In this document: piece by piece, positions 25,075 through 33,094 of the stretch | How the letters are laid out: every line of letters begins with the position of its first letter | How positions within the stretch are numbered: position 1 is the first letter of the stretch | Translations under genes and position numbers: made by a program | NCBI RefSeq assembly: GCF_002931555.1 | Contig: NZ_PSTZ01000005.1 | Span: 1 to 64,000 of the forward strand | Reading direction: 5' to 3' | Source of the DNA: Pseudoclavibacter sp. RFBB5 | GTDB taxonomy: Bacteria > Actinomycetota > Actinomycetes > Actinomycetales > Microbacteriaceae | DNA length: 64,000 nt | The notes under the pieces: generated by a model | Seen by the model: the letters and a program-made list of their open reading frames with translations, nothing else | The model's database searches: none | Told to the model about the DNA's origin: nothing

Positions 25075-25866
25075 ATGGCAGACAAGAACCGCGAACACAT
25101 TCAGAAGCTTCGCGAGGAGGCGAACGCCATCCGCAAGCAGGAGGAGGCGCGCGCCCGGCGCGGTCGCGTGCTCACGCAGGTGGGCATCATCGTCGGGGCC
25201 GTCGTCGTGCTCGGTGCCATCGTGCTGCTTGCCGTCTTCGGCTCGACCTGGTTCGGCAAGAAGATCGAGCTGACCGCCGATGGCACGGTGGCGGTGCAGC
25301 GCCTCGACGGTTCGAGTGTCGAGCAGCCCATCGAGGTCGTCGACAACTCGGCGATCGTCGTCGGTGCAGCGGATGCCCCCGTCAAGATCGACTACTACTA
25401 CGACTACTCGTGCCCCCACTGCGTGGACTACCACGAGCAGACTGGGGCGGTCTACAACGATCTCGTCGCCGCAGGTGACGCCCAGGTGACCTACCACGCG
25501 ATCAACATCGTGGCCCCGTACGGTGCTGAGGCCGCCGCGGCGATCGCGTCCACCGTCGCCTACCAGCCGTCCGCGTTCTTCGAGGTCCACGACGGCCTGT
25601 TCGGAATCCCAGGCCAGACGCAGACCAGCTGGGGTCCCGCTGACTACGCATCGGCGCTGAGCCAGCTCGGTGTGACGAACGAAGAAGCCCTCGCCGCGGC
25701 CACCAACGGCGAATTCTCGGGGTGGGCCGCCGCGAACACGGCTGCGTCGCGCGAGGCCGGCGTCTCGGGAACCCCGAGCATCTTCGTCGACGGCGAACTG
25801 CAGCAGACGCCCCCGACCGTCGAGACGCTCATGGCGCTCGCCGGCACCGCGAACGCCGGCGAGTAG
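25075..25866 (+). CDS. DsbA-like membrane-anchored disulfide oxidoreductase
   Basis: This 263-residue protein has a charged cytoplasmic N-terminus, one membrane helix at about residues 34-58 and an outside thioredoxin-like domain with active-site CPHC (YDYSCPHCVDYHE) and a late cis-Pro region (SGTPSIFVDG). It belongs to the DsbA/DSBA-like family that introduces disulfides into exported proteins. The next gene, 12 bases later, encodes a VKOR protein that would reoxidise it. The ATG follows GAGGAGAG at acceptable spacing. Confidence 0.93.
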   Translation: MADKNREHIQKLREEANAIRKQEEARARRGRVLTQVGIIVGAVVVLGAIVLLAVFGSTWFGKKIELTADGTVAVQRLDGSSVEQPIEVVDNSAIVVGAADAPVKIDYYYDYSCPHCVDYHEQTGAVYNDLVAAGDAQVTYHAINIVAPYGAEAAAAIASTVAYQPSAFFEVHDGLFGIPGQTQTSWGPADYASALSQLGVTNEEALAAATNGEFSGWAAANTAASREAGVSGTPSIFVDGELQQTPPTVETLMALAGTANAGE

Positions 25867-25878
25867 CGGCGGCGCACG

Positions 25879-26529
25879 ATGACGAGCTCCCCTGAGACGG
25901 CAGAGGCCGGCGCGGCGGACGAGCAGGGCGGCGTCTCCCGCCTGCCCTGGCTCGTGCGCACGCCGCGGAACGTTGCGTGGGCGCTTGTCGTCTTCGGCGG
26001 CGTGGGGCTCCTCGCGAGCTTCTTCCTCACCGTGGAGTACATCCACAAGCTGCAGGCGCCGAACGAGGCGCTGGTCTGCGATCTGAGCATCTTCGTCACG
26101 TGCGGTCCGGCCATGCAGTCCTCAGCTGGCGCGATCCTCGGCTTCCCGAACATCATCATCGGCCTCGTGACGTTCGCCGTGACGGTCGCGATCGGAGCTG
26201 GCATCTTCGCGGGTGCGAGCTACCGTCGCTGGTTCTGGGTCGCCTTCCAGGTCGGTCTGGTGGGCGCCGCGGCGCTCGTCAGCTACCTGCAGTGGTACAG
26301 CGCCTTCGAGCTCGCGCGCCTGTGCCTCTGGTGCATGATCATCTGGGCGGCGACCATCCCTCTCGTCTCGACGGGGACGATCTTCAACCTCGTGCACGGG
26401 CACCTGGGTGCCGGCGCGAAGCGAGTGGGGGAGAAGCTCGCACCGTTCCTCGTGACGATCATCATCGTCTGGTACCTGGTCGTCGTCGCGGTCGTCTTCG
26501 CGGGGCTCCTCCCGTACTTCGCCATCTAG
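25879..26529 (+). CDS. Vitamin K epoxide reductase family protein (VKOR)
   Basis: This 216-residue membrane protein has about five helices. It carries the VKOR active site CLWC (ARLCLWCMIIW) near residue 150 and the outer-loop cysteine pair (ALVCDLSIFVTCG). Bacterial VKOR transfers electrons from a DsbA-like protein to menaquinone and so replaces DsbB. The DsbA-like partner is the preceding gene. The gene is followed by an unusually long perfect hairpin. The ATG at 25879 gives a cytosolic N-terminus of about 30 residues. Confidence 0.93.
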   Translation: MTSSPETAEAGAADEQGGVSRLPWLVRTPRNVAWALVVFGGVGLLASFFLTVEYIHKLQAPNEALVCDLSIFVTCGPAMQSSAGAILGFPNIIIGLVTFAVTVAIGAGIFAGASYRRWFWVAFQVGLVGAAALVSYLQWYSAFELARLCLWCMIIWAATIPLVSTGTIFNLVHGHLGAGAKRVGEKLAPFLVTIIIVWYLVVVAVVFAGLLPYFAI

Positions 26530-26535
26530 GCGCAC

Positions 26536-26595
26536 GCAGCGCGTAACGAAGAACCCCGGTCCGAACACGGACCGGGGTTCTTCGTTACGCGCTGC
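26536..26595. terminator. Bidirectional terminator with a 28-bp perfect stem
   Basis: Arms 26536-26563 and 26568-26595 are perfectly complementary over 28 bp with a 4-base loop (AACA). The hairpin begins seven bases after the VKOR stop and serves the convergent minus-strand gene as well. Confidence 0.9.
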
Positions 26596-26623
26596 TCAGT
26601 GCTGTGCGCGCGTGGAGAGAGGC

Positions 26624-27253
26624 TCAGGCGATCTTGCGCTCTTCGGCCAGGGATGCTCGCGCTGCGAGGTCAGCCGGGCGAGGGGTCACCGTCTCGACGA
26701 GGTCCTCAAGCGACTCCTCGGGCTTGAGGAACGACTCGATAGCCTTCTGGCGTTCCGCTTCGCTCGCAGGAGCGAGGCGCACCGGCGCTTCGTCGCCTGC
26801 TTCCAGCGCTGCGACGGTTCCCAACGTGTTCTGGATGCGGCGCACGAGGTCGGCGACCATGATCTCGGAGAACATGGCGTCGTCGCCCGGCTCGCGGTCT
26901 GGGCGCCATTCGAGGCGGTAGCGGCCTTCGGCCCCGAACATGTCGTCGAGGAGGAGGGTGAGCTCCTCGCGGGCCTCGTCGCTCATGATCGCGCTGGGCT
27001 CGAGCAGGCGCGGTGGCTCCAGCTCGCTTCCCGGGCGCTCGAGGCCGGAGAAGTTGGGGTGGCCGCCCAGGGGCATGGCCGGGCGTGCCGACGGTGCGGA
27101 TGCAGCGGGGATCGGGGCCGGGATGGCACCCATCTGATGCTGGGGGAGCGACGGCAGCGTCGTGGCCGTCTGCTGGGGGGTGGGCTGCGTCGAATCTGCG
27201 ATCGACGTGGCTTCACCCTCGGGGTGTCGCCGCTTGCGGAACCAACCGAACAC
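26624..27253 (-). CDS. Uncharacterised protein with a basic, Pro-rich N-terminus
   Basis: GTG 27253 gives 209 residues (VFGWFRKRRHPEGEAT...) and is chosen because AAGGGG precedes it. The N-terminal third is basic and then Ala/Pro/Gln-rich and probably disordered. The C-terminal part is helical and acidic: SDEAREELTLLLDDMFGAEG, then EWRPDREPGDDAMFSEIMVA and LVRRIQNTLG. No membrane helix or known domain is recognised. It converges with the VKOR gene. Function unknown; possibly a family restricted to Microbacteriaceae, which is inference. Confidence 0.75.
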   Translation of the reverse strand: MFGWFRKRRHPEGEATSIADSTQPTPQQTATTLPSLPQHQMGAIPAPIPAASAPSARPAMPLGGHPNFSGLERPGSELEPPRLLEPSAIMSDEAREELTLLLDDMFGAEGRYRLEWRPDREPGDDAMFSEIMVADLVRRIQNTLGTVAALEAGDEAPVRLAPASEAERQKAIESFLKPEESLEDLVETVTPRPADLAARASLAEERKIA

Positions 27254-27384
27254 GGAGTCCCCTTTCTGCACCTGGATTGTGAGCTCGTGAACCGGGACAG
27301 GTCGTCTGCCGCGGATTGAGACAGCACTAGTCTCACGGCGTTCGTGCGGCGTGTCGACAGACACGCCGCACGACGCTCGGATTG

Positions 27385-27576
27385 TTAGTCGAGCTCTAGC
27401 TTCTTCTGGTTCGCGTCGTCCATGACGGCGCTGATCGCCAGGGCCGTGGAGATGCCCCAGGCCAGCCAGACGAGCACTGCTCGCCAGCGCTTGGTCTCCA
27501 TCGAGGTCTGTCGGACGACACCCACGATGCCGAAGACCGAGGACAGGATCGCGCCGTTGGTGAGGAATTTGCGCAT
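27385..27576 (-). CDS. Small membrane-associated protein
   Basis: The 63-residue protein MRKFLTNGAILSSV... has a hydrophobic N-terminal stretch (about 7-22) and a second one around 36-52, and ends with a charged QKKLELD. A good ribosome site (AAGGGAGCGG) precedes the ATG at 27576. A longer frame reaches 27891, but the extra part looks like non-coding Arg/His/Pro-rich sequence. No family is recognised. It is divergent from the choice-of-anchor G gene. Confidence 0.65.
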   Translation of the reverse strand: MRKFLTNGAILSSVFGIVGVVRQTSMETKRWRAVLVWLAWGISTALAISAVMDDANQKKLELD

Positions 27577-27893
27577 GGGTTCCGCTCCCTTGTGCCGGGG
27601 CCGCGTCGTTGTGATGCCGCCAGCGTTCTGATTGACGTCGTCAGGGTAGCGGTGTCGTCTGGCCATCCGATGAAGTGTGGATGCGATCTCGACGCTGCGC
27701 GGAGGTGGGGTGCCACGGCTGAGCGGCGGGACATTCTCGTATTCGCGGCGTCGAGAGGCGTTCGGGTCGTCCTCAACTAGTGGAATTGGTCCGGGCCAAG
27801 TTAGCGTGCATTCATCATCCGCGCGAATGCGCGAGTGATGTCGGCAGCTGCACACCCCGGTGCAGCTGTGTCCCCTGACGCAAGGTCTCATCG
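27577..27893. other. Gene-free divergent region with two hairpins
   Basis: No convincing gene is seen in these 317 bases. A TAGCGT -10-like box at 27802-27807 could start the plus-strand gene. The leader between it and the ATG at 27894 can form two hairpins: 27813-27840 (5 bp plus 5 bp with an internal loop) and 27845-27868 (9 bp perfect, loop of 6). Confidence 0.5.
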
Positions 27894-29414
27894 ATGAACC
27901 CTCCCTCCCTGCCCAGAACCCGCATGGACTCCAACCCCGACAAGCAAGCCGGGCTCACCCGGCGAGGGGTGCTCGCCAGCACCGCCTGGATCGCGCCCGT
28001 GCTCCTGACGGCGACCGCGGCTCCACTCGCCGCCGCGTCGACGTGTCAGTCCCCGTCCGGCCTGTACAGCACGCGTGCGGGAGCGCGCCTGCTCCACGGG
28101 TCGCTCGCCGGTGTGTCATTGAACGCGGTCACGGGTCTCACCGGCTCGCAGGCGAGCAACAGTGCCGGGTCCCCGCCGATCGTCACGGTGGCAGGGCCCG
28201 CCACCCTCGCCCCGCTCAGCGGCGCCGCCGCTGTGCTCAGCGGAATCCTCACGCTCGCCGATGCGAACCTCGGCGTCGTCCACCAGTTCGCGCGCGCGAA
28301 CCGTGACGGCGGTTCCCTCGGCGCGGTCGGAGCCGTGTCGGACAGCGGCAGCATCACCCTCAACCCCGATCCCTACGCCGCACCCGATCTCGCGCGCGTC
28401 GAGCTGAAGGGGCTGCTCGAGAACCTGGCGGGCGCCCCCGCGGCGGATCTCGTCGGTGCGGTCTCCGATGTCGCTCTTGTCGTCGGCGCCGTCGGCGCTC
28501 GCAGTGAGATCGCGGATCCGTGCGCCGAACCGGTCGCCCTGCGTCAGTACCTCATGAGCCATCTTGCGCTCGAGCTCTCCACGCCAGCGGCCGGCGCGCT
28601 CGTCTCCGCGCTCACGGCCGCTCTGCCGACCCTCGCCGTCGACACGTCGCGAATCCTGGGGCCGCTCTCGTCGATACCGTTGCTTGGCGGGATCTTCGAC
28701 GCCGCCAACATCTCGGTGTCCGTGTCGATCGCCGCTGACGCGCTCCTGCAGCCCCTGCCCGGCGACGGCTCGGCCGCGCTGACGCTGGATGCCGAGGCCG
28801 GGACGGCCTCGCTCGACCTCTCGACCCTCTTCGGAGGGCCGTACGTCGCGGGCACGCCGGGGTGGCTCAACGGGCTTGCACCGAACACGGCGCTCTTCGC
28901 CTCAGGGTTCCCGGTGTCGGCCGTCTCGACGATCCTGGACCAGTGGGTCTCGGCACTGCTCGCTCGGCTTGCGTCGAGCGTGGCCATCACCGTGACGACG
29001 GGTTCTCTGAAGCTCTCCGGCACGCTCGCGCAGTTCGCGAGCGGCACGGCGACCTTCACCACCGGCAACAGGCTCACCGACCGGCTCCTCGGCGGGCTCA
29101 TGGGCGGTGTCATGGTCGCGGTCGCGGGGAGCGTCGAGGCGGCGCTCGAGGCGCTCCTCGACCCAGCAGGGGTCCTCTCGGTCGAGCTCACGGCCATCAC
29201 TGACCTCCTCTCTGCCGCGCTCCTCCTGCTCAGCGATGTGCTCGCCCTCACCGTCAACGCGCAGAACCACCTCCCCGGTTCGCTGCCCTCCGCGTCGACG
29301 GTGCCAGGCCAGTTCGAGGTCACCGCGCTCCACGTCGGCGTGATCGGCGCGGCTTCGCTGCTGGACCTCTCCATCGGTCATGCGGTCGCCGGCCCCAACG
29401 TGCCCCGCGCCTGA
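27894..29414 (+). CDS. Secreted choice-of-anchor G family protein
   Basis: This 506-residue protein has a Tat-like signal: RR (LTRRGVLASTAWIAP) before a hydrophobic run and APLAAAS, with cleavage likely near residue 48. The mature part is Ala/Ser/Thr/Leu-rich and matches the choice-of-anchor G layout: LYSTRAGARLLHGSLAGVSL, a QFARANRDGGSLGAVGAVSDSG block, then Ser/Thr-rich repeats. Such proteins usually end in a cell-wall or membrane anchor, but no LPXTG motif, lipobox or C-terminal membrane helix is seen here (end GPNVPRA). Function is unknown. The start could also be ATG 27924; neither has a strong ribosome site. Confidence 0.75.
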   Translation: MNPPSLPRTRMDSNPDKQAGLTRRGVLASTAWIAPVLLTATAAPLAAASTCQSPSGLYSTRAGARLLHGSLAGVSLNAVTGLTGSQASNSAGSPPIVTVAGPATLAPLSGAAAVLSGILTLADANLGVVHQFARANRDGGSLGAVGAVSDSGSITLNPDPYAAPDLARVELKGLLENLAGAPAADLVGAVSDVALVVGAVGARSEIADPCAEPVALRQYLMSHLALELSTPAAGALVSALTAALPTLAVDTSRILGPLSSIPLLGGIFDAANISVSVSIAADALLQPLPGDGSAALTLDAEAGTASLDLSTLFGGPYVAGTPGWLNGLAPNTALFASGFPVSAVSTILDQWVSALLARLASSVAITVTTGSLKLSGTLAQFASGTATFTTGNRLTDRLLGGLMGGVMVAVAGSVEAALEALLDPAGVLSVELTAITDLLSAALLLLSDVLALTVNAQNHLPGSLPSASTVPGQFEVTALHVGVIGAASLLDLSIGHAVAGPNVPRA

Positions 29415-29428
29415 ACCGCGGGGGTGAG

Positions 29429-29495
29429 CTGACCGGTCAGGATGCGCCCCGCTCGCGCATCCTGACCGATCGGTTGAACTCTGACCGTTCGGTCA
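29429..29495. promoter_or_regulatory. Three palindromic TetR-type operator sites
   Basis: Three related palindromes precede the TetR gene: CTGACCGGTCAG (29429-29440), ACCGATCGGT in a TGA/TGA frame (29463-29477) and TGACCGTTCGGTCA (29482-29495). The second overlaps the -35 box and the third fills the -35/-10 spacer, the classic place for self-repression. Confidence 0.75.
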
Positions 29496-29502
29496 ATAGA
29501 CT
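29474..29502 (+). promoter_or_regulatory. Promoter of the TetR-MMPL-YhgE/Pip operon
   Basis: TTGAAC (29474-29479), a 17-base spacer and TAGACT (29497-29502) form a good promoter. The GTG at 29509 is six bases after the -10 box, so the transcript is probably leaderless. Confidence 0.7.
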
Positions 29503-29508
29503 GCTCGC

Positions 29509-30111
29509 GTGACCGAGCAACCGCAGCCGAATCCCGAGCCCACGCAGCCCGAGCATCGTCGATCGGCGTCCCGCCAGCATCCGACCGACCTGCTCAAGCA
29601 GGCTGCCCTCGTCGAATTCGCCGCGCACGGCTACGAGGGCGCCTCGCTGCAGGAGATCGCAAGCAAGGCCGGGTACACGAAGGCCAACCTGCTCTACCAC
29701 TTCGGCTCCAAGCAGGGCCTCTTCGAGCAGGCCGTGCTCGAGGCCCTCGGCGCGTTCGAAGAGCTCGTCGACTCCCTGCAGGACCTCGACATCGGCACCG
29801 AGGACAGGCGCCTCGTCGGCCCCTTCGTCGACTTCCTCCTCCAGCACCGCCTGGCCGTGCACATGTTCGTGAACCACCGCAGCACCGGTGCTGGCGAGTT
29901 CATCGCGACCCGAGTCGACCCCATCATCGAACGACTCGTCGCGGCGTTGTCCGAGGACGACCCGGACCGTGCGCTGCGCATCGCCATCGGCCTCGCGGGC
30001 GTCACCTACTGCCTCGCCAACGAGAACATCCCAGGCGAGGCGCGGACGCAGGAGCCGACACGCGACGAGCTCGTCGACGCGCTCACCTTCATCTCGGCCA
30101 CGCGCCGCTAG
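29509..30111 (+). CDS. TetR/AcrR family repressor
   Basis: This 200-residue protein has the TetR N-terminal HTH at about residues 28-70: LVEFAAHGYEGASLQEIASK, then AGYTKANLLYHFGSKQGLFEQ. A ligand-binding C-terminal domain follows. It almost certainly binds the three palindromes in front of it and controls itself and the MMPL and YhgE/Pip genes downstream; the ligand is unknown. The 23-base gap to the MMPL start supports an operon. Confidence 0.92.
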   Translation: MTEQPQPNPEPTQPEHRRSASRQHPTDLLKQAALVEFAAHGYEGASLQEIASKAGYTKANLLYHFGSKQGLFEQAVLEALGAFEELVDSLQDLDIGTEDRRLVGPFVDFLLQHRLAVHMFVNHRSTGAGEFIATRVDPIIERLVAALSEDDPDRALRIAIGLAGVTYCLANENIPGEARTQEPTRDELVDALTFISATRR

Positions 30112-30133
30112 TCGACAGGCAGACACCGCACTC

Positions 30134-33094
30134 ATGGCCCTTCTCCTCTTCCGCATCTCCCGCGGCTCATACCGCCACCCATGGCGTGTGCTCTCCGCCT
30201 GGCTCCTGCTGCTCGCGGTCGCCCTCGGCGTCGGCGTCGCCGCGGGCGGAACCCTCAAGGAGTCCTTCGCGATTCCGGGCACGCAGTCGCAGGCGGCGCT
30301 CGACCGCCTCGGCGAGGTGTTCCCCGAAGCAGCCGGTGCCAGCGCCAGCGTCGTCGTCGTGACTCCCGCGGGCGACTCCGTCGACGACGAGCCGTACCGG
30401 AGCGCCATCGACGCCGCGTCCGAGCGCATCGGCGAGCTCGACGGCGTCAGCCAGGCCCTCTCTCCCTTCTCGGAGTACGCGACCGACGCCGTGTCGGACG
30501 ACGCCGAGGCAGGCATCATCCGCGTCCAGTTCGACGGAACGAGCGAGGACATCAGCGACGAGCTCATCGCCGACGTCACCGAGGCAGGCACATCGCTCGA
30601 GGACTCCGGCCTCCAAGTCGGGTTCGATGGGCAGATCTTCCAGAACCTCGAGTACGGGCTCACGCCGACCGAGATCGTCGGCGTCGTGTTCGCAGCGATC
30701 GTGCTCCTCGTGGCGTTCGGGTCGGTGCTCGCCGCAGGGCTCCCGCTCGTATCCGCCATCGTGGGGGTCGGCGTGACCATGGGCGGCATCCTCTTCGCCG
30801 CGAAGTTCGTGGTCGTCTCGAGCGCCACCCCCCTGCTCGCCGTCATGATCGGCCTCGCCGTCGGCATCGACTACGCACTCTTCGTCGTCTCGCGCCACCG
30901 AACGCAGCTCGCGAACGGCATGGACGCCGAGGAATCGACGGCGACCGCCGTCGGCACGGCAGGCAACGCCGTCGTCTTCGCCGGAGTGACCGTCATGATC
31001 GCGCTGCTCGGCCTCGTGATCGTCGGCATCCCGTTCCTCAGCGTCATGGGCATCGCCGCGGCTGCCGCCGTCTTCACCGCCATGGCGGCCGTCATCACCC
31101 TCGTCCCCGCGCTGCTCGGCTTCGCGGGCGAGCGGATGCGCCCCAAGGCCGGCTCGCGCGCGTTCCGTCGCGAGACCGGCGCAGATGCGAAGCCGACGAT
31201 GGGCCGCCGCTGGGTGCGGCTCGTCATGAAGGCGCCGCTCCCGTTCGCACTCGCCGTCATCGCCATCCTCGGCACGCTCGCGATCCCGGCACTCGACCTC
31301 AAGCTCGCGCTCCCGTCCGGCGCATCCGAGCCCGAAGACAGCGTGGCGCACATCGGCTACGACCTCGTCGCAGAGCACTTCGGACCAGGCGCCAACGGGC
31401 CACTCATCGTGATGGTCGACATCACGCAGGGTGACAACGAGACCCTCCTCGACGACCTGCAGCTCATCGCCGACCGCGTCGCGGACGTCGACGGGGTCGA
31501 CACCGTCGGCGACCCGCTGCCCAACACGACCGTCGACTCCGCCATCATCCAGGTCGTGCCCTCGACGGGCCCGGACGACGACGAGACGCTCCGAGTCGTC
31601 GGCGAGATCCGCGACCTCGGCGACGAGCTCGAAGCTGAGACCGGCATGGCGACCTCCGTGACCGGTGCGACCGCCATCGCGCTCGACATCTCCGACCGCC
31701 TCAACCAGGCGCTCCTGCCGTTCGCGGCCGTGGTCGTCGGGCTCAGCTTCTTCCTGCTCATGATGGTGTTCCGCTCGATCCTCGTCCCGCTCAAGGCGGC
31801 CCTGAGCTTCCTCCTGAGCGTGTTCGCCGCCTTCGGCGTCGTCGTCGCGATCTTCCAGTGGGGGTGGTTCGCCGACGCCCTGCACGTCGTGCCCGGCCCC
31901 ATCATCAGCTTCATGCCCATCCTGCTCATGGCCATCATCTTCGGGCTGGCCATGGACTACGAGGTCTTCCTCGTCTCCGGCATGCGCGAGGCGTACGTGC
32001 GCAGCGGCGACGCGCGGAACGCCGTCGAGACGGGCTTCGCGAACGGCGCACGCGTCGTCACCGCGGCCGCGCTCATCATGTTCTTCGTCTTCGCCGCCTT
32101 CGTGCCCGAGGGAGCCGGCGTCATCAAGGCCATCGCCCTCGGGCTCGCCGCCGGCATCTTCTTCGACGCCTTCCTCGTGCGGATGACGCTGGTGCCCGCC
32201 ATCATGGCGATGCTCGGGAAGCGCGCCTGGGCCCTCCCAGCCTGGCTCGATCGCATCCTCCCCGACCTCGACGTCGAGGGCGAGCACCTTCGCCACTACC
32301 GCCAGAACGTCGAGTGGATGCGCGAGCAGCCCGACGGCATCGCCATGGGCGAGCTCGTGGCCGGAACCGAGACGACGGCCACGCGCCCCGTGACAGGTGG
32401 CATCGAGCGCGGCGGTGTGCTGCTCGTGGAGGGACAGCTCGCCGAGCGGCGGCTGCTCGCGGCCACCCTCGCGGGACGCATCGAGCCCGTCGCCGGGCAC
32501 GCCCACGCGCACGGGCACCTCACGCCAGGCGACGAGAGCGCCCTCATGCGACGCGTCGCCGTCGTGGACGCCTCGACGCTGGACGCCAGGTCGGCGGAGC
32601 TCACCGTGGGTGCCCTCCTCGAAGAGCGGCTGCGCCTCGGACGCGGAGCCACCGGGGGACCGGTGCCAGCCGCACTCGTCGACCAGGGAGTCGCCGAGGT
32701 CTCAGCAGCCGCGGCCAGACTCCGCGACGGCTCGCCCCGCGTGCAGGCCGGCACGAACCTCGGCGAGCTCCGGCCCGCATCGAGGGGCGTCGCCTTGGCG
32801 CGCATCGCGCTCGCGGAGGACCCCGAGGTCCTGATCGTCGATCTCGGCCCAGGAGCCGAACCCGAGGTGGCAACCCGCCTCGCCTCCTCCCTCCTCGCGG
32901 AGGTGAGCACGCTCGCCTCACCCGACACGACCATCGTGCTCGGACTCCCCAGCGGACTCGACCCCGCCGCAATCATCGGCAAGGTTCGACGTCCCGCTGG
33001 GCGCATCCGCCTCGACGCCGCGCCGGGCGCATCCGCCGACGCATCCACATCCACACACGCCGCAACCAGCACGCACAAGGGAGCACTCGCATGA
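30134..33094 (+). CDS. MMPL family transporter with degenerate ABC-ATPase tail
   Basis: ATG 30134 gives 986 residues. The first part (about 1-740) is an MMPL/RND exporter with about twelve membrane helices and two large outside loops; the helix-4 region contains GLAVGIDYALFVVSRHR and the second half GLAMDYEVFLVSGMREA. MMPL proteins export lipids or drugs by proton motive force. The tail (about 755-960) aligns by eye to an ABC ATPase: GVLLVEGQLAERRLLAATLAG at the P-loop, RGVALARIALAEDPEVLIVD at the signature/Walker B region. The P-loop GK[ST], the catalytic Glu and the H-loop His are all missing. It overlaps the YhgE/Pip start (ATGA). Confidence 0.88.
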   Translation: MALLLFRISRGSYRHPWRVLSAWLLLLAVALGVGVAAGGTLKESFAIPGTQSQAALDRLGEVFPEAAGASASVVVVTPAGDSVDDEPYRSAIDAASERIGELDGVSQALSPFSEYATDAVSDDAEAGIIRVQFDGTSEDISDELIADVTEAGTSLEDSGLQVGFDGQIFQNLEYGLTPTEIVGVVFAAIVLLVAFGSVLAAGLPLVSAIVGVGVTMGGILFAAKFVVVSSATPLLAVMIGLAVGIDYALFVVSRHRTQLANGMDAEESTATAVGTAGNAVVFAGVTVMIALLGLVIVGIPFLSVMGIAAAAAVFTAMAAVITLVPALLGFAGERMRPKAGSRAFRRETGADAKPTMGRRWVRLVMKAPLPFALAVIAILGTLAIPALDLKLALPSGASEPEDSVAHIGYDLVAEHFGPGANGPLIVMVDITQGDNETLLDDLQLIADRVADVDGVDTVGDPLPNTTVDSAIIQVVPSTGPDDDETLRVVGEIRDLGDELEAETGMATSVTGATAIALDISDRLNQALLPFAAVVVGLSFFLLMMVFRSILVPLKAALSFLLSVFAAFGVVVAIFQWGWFADALHVVPGPIISFMPILLMAIIFGLAMDYEVFLVSGMREAYVRSGDARNAVETGFANGARVVTAAALIMFFVFAAFVPEGAGVIKAIALGLAAGIFFDAFLVRMTLVPAIMAMLGKRAWALPAWLDRILPDLDVEGEHLRHYRQNVEWMREQPDGIAMGELVAGTETTATRPVTGGIERGGVLLVEGQLAERRLLAATLAGRIEPVAGHAHAHGHLTPGDESALMRRVAVVDASTLDARSAELTVGALLEERLRLGRGATGGPVPAALVDQGVAEVSAAAARLRDGSPRVQAGTNLGELRPASRGVALARIALAEDPEVLIVDLGPGAEPEVATRLASSLLAEVSTLASPDTTIVLGLPSGLDPAAIIGKVRRPAGRIRLDAAPGASADASTSTHAATSTHKGALA

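Noticed and set aside
30167-32518. Long open frame of 783 codons antisense to the MMPL gene
   Set aside because: It is highly acidic and His-rich low-complexity sequence from the complementary strand of a clear MMPL gene.
31858-33090. N-terminal extension of the YhgE/Pip frame
   Set aside because: The extra 411 codons overlap the MMPL gene in another frame and are Arg/His-rich. The ATG at 33091 has a ribosome site and gives the canonical start.
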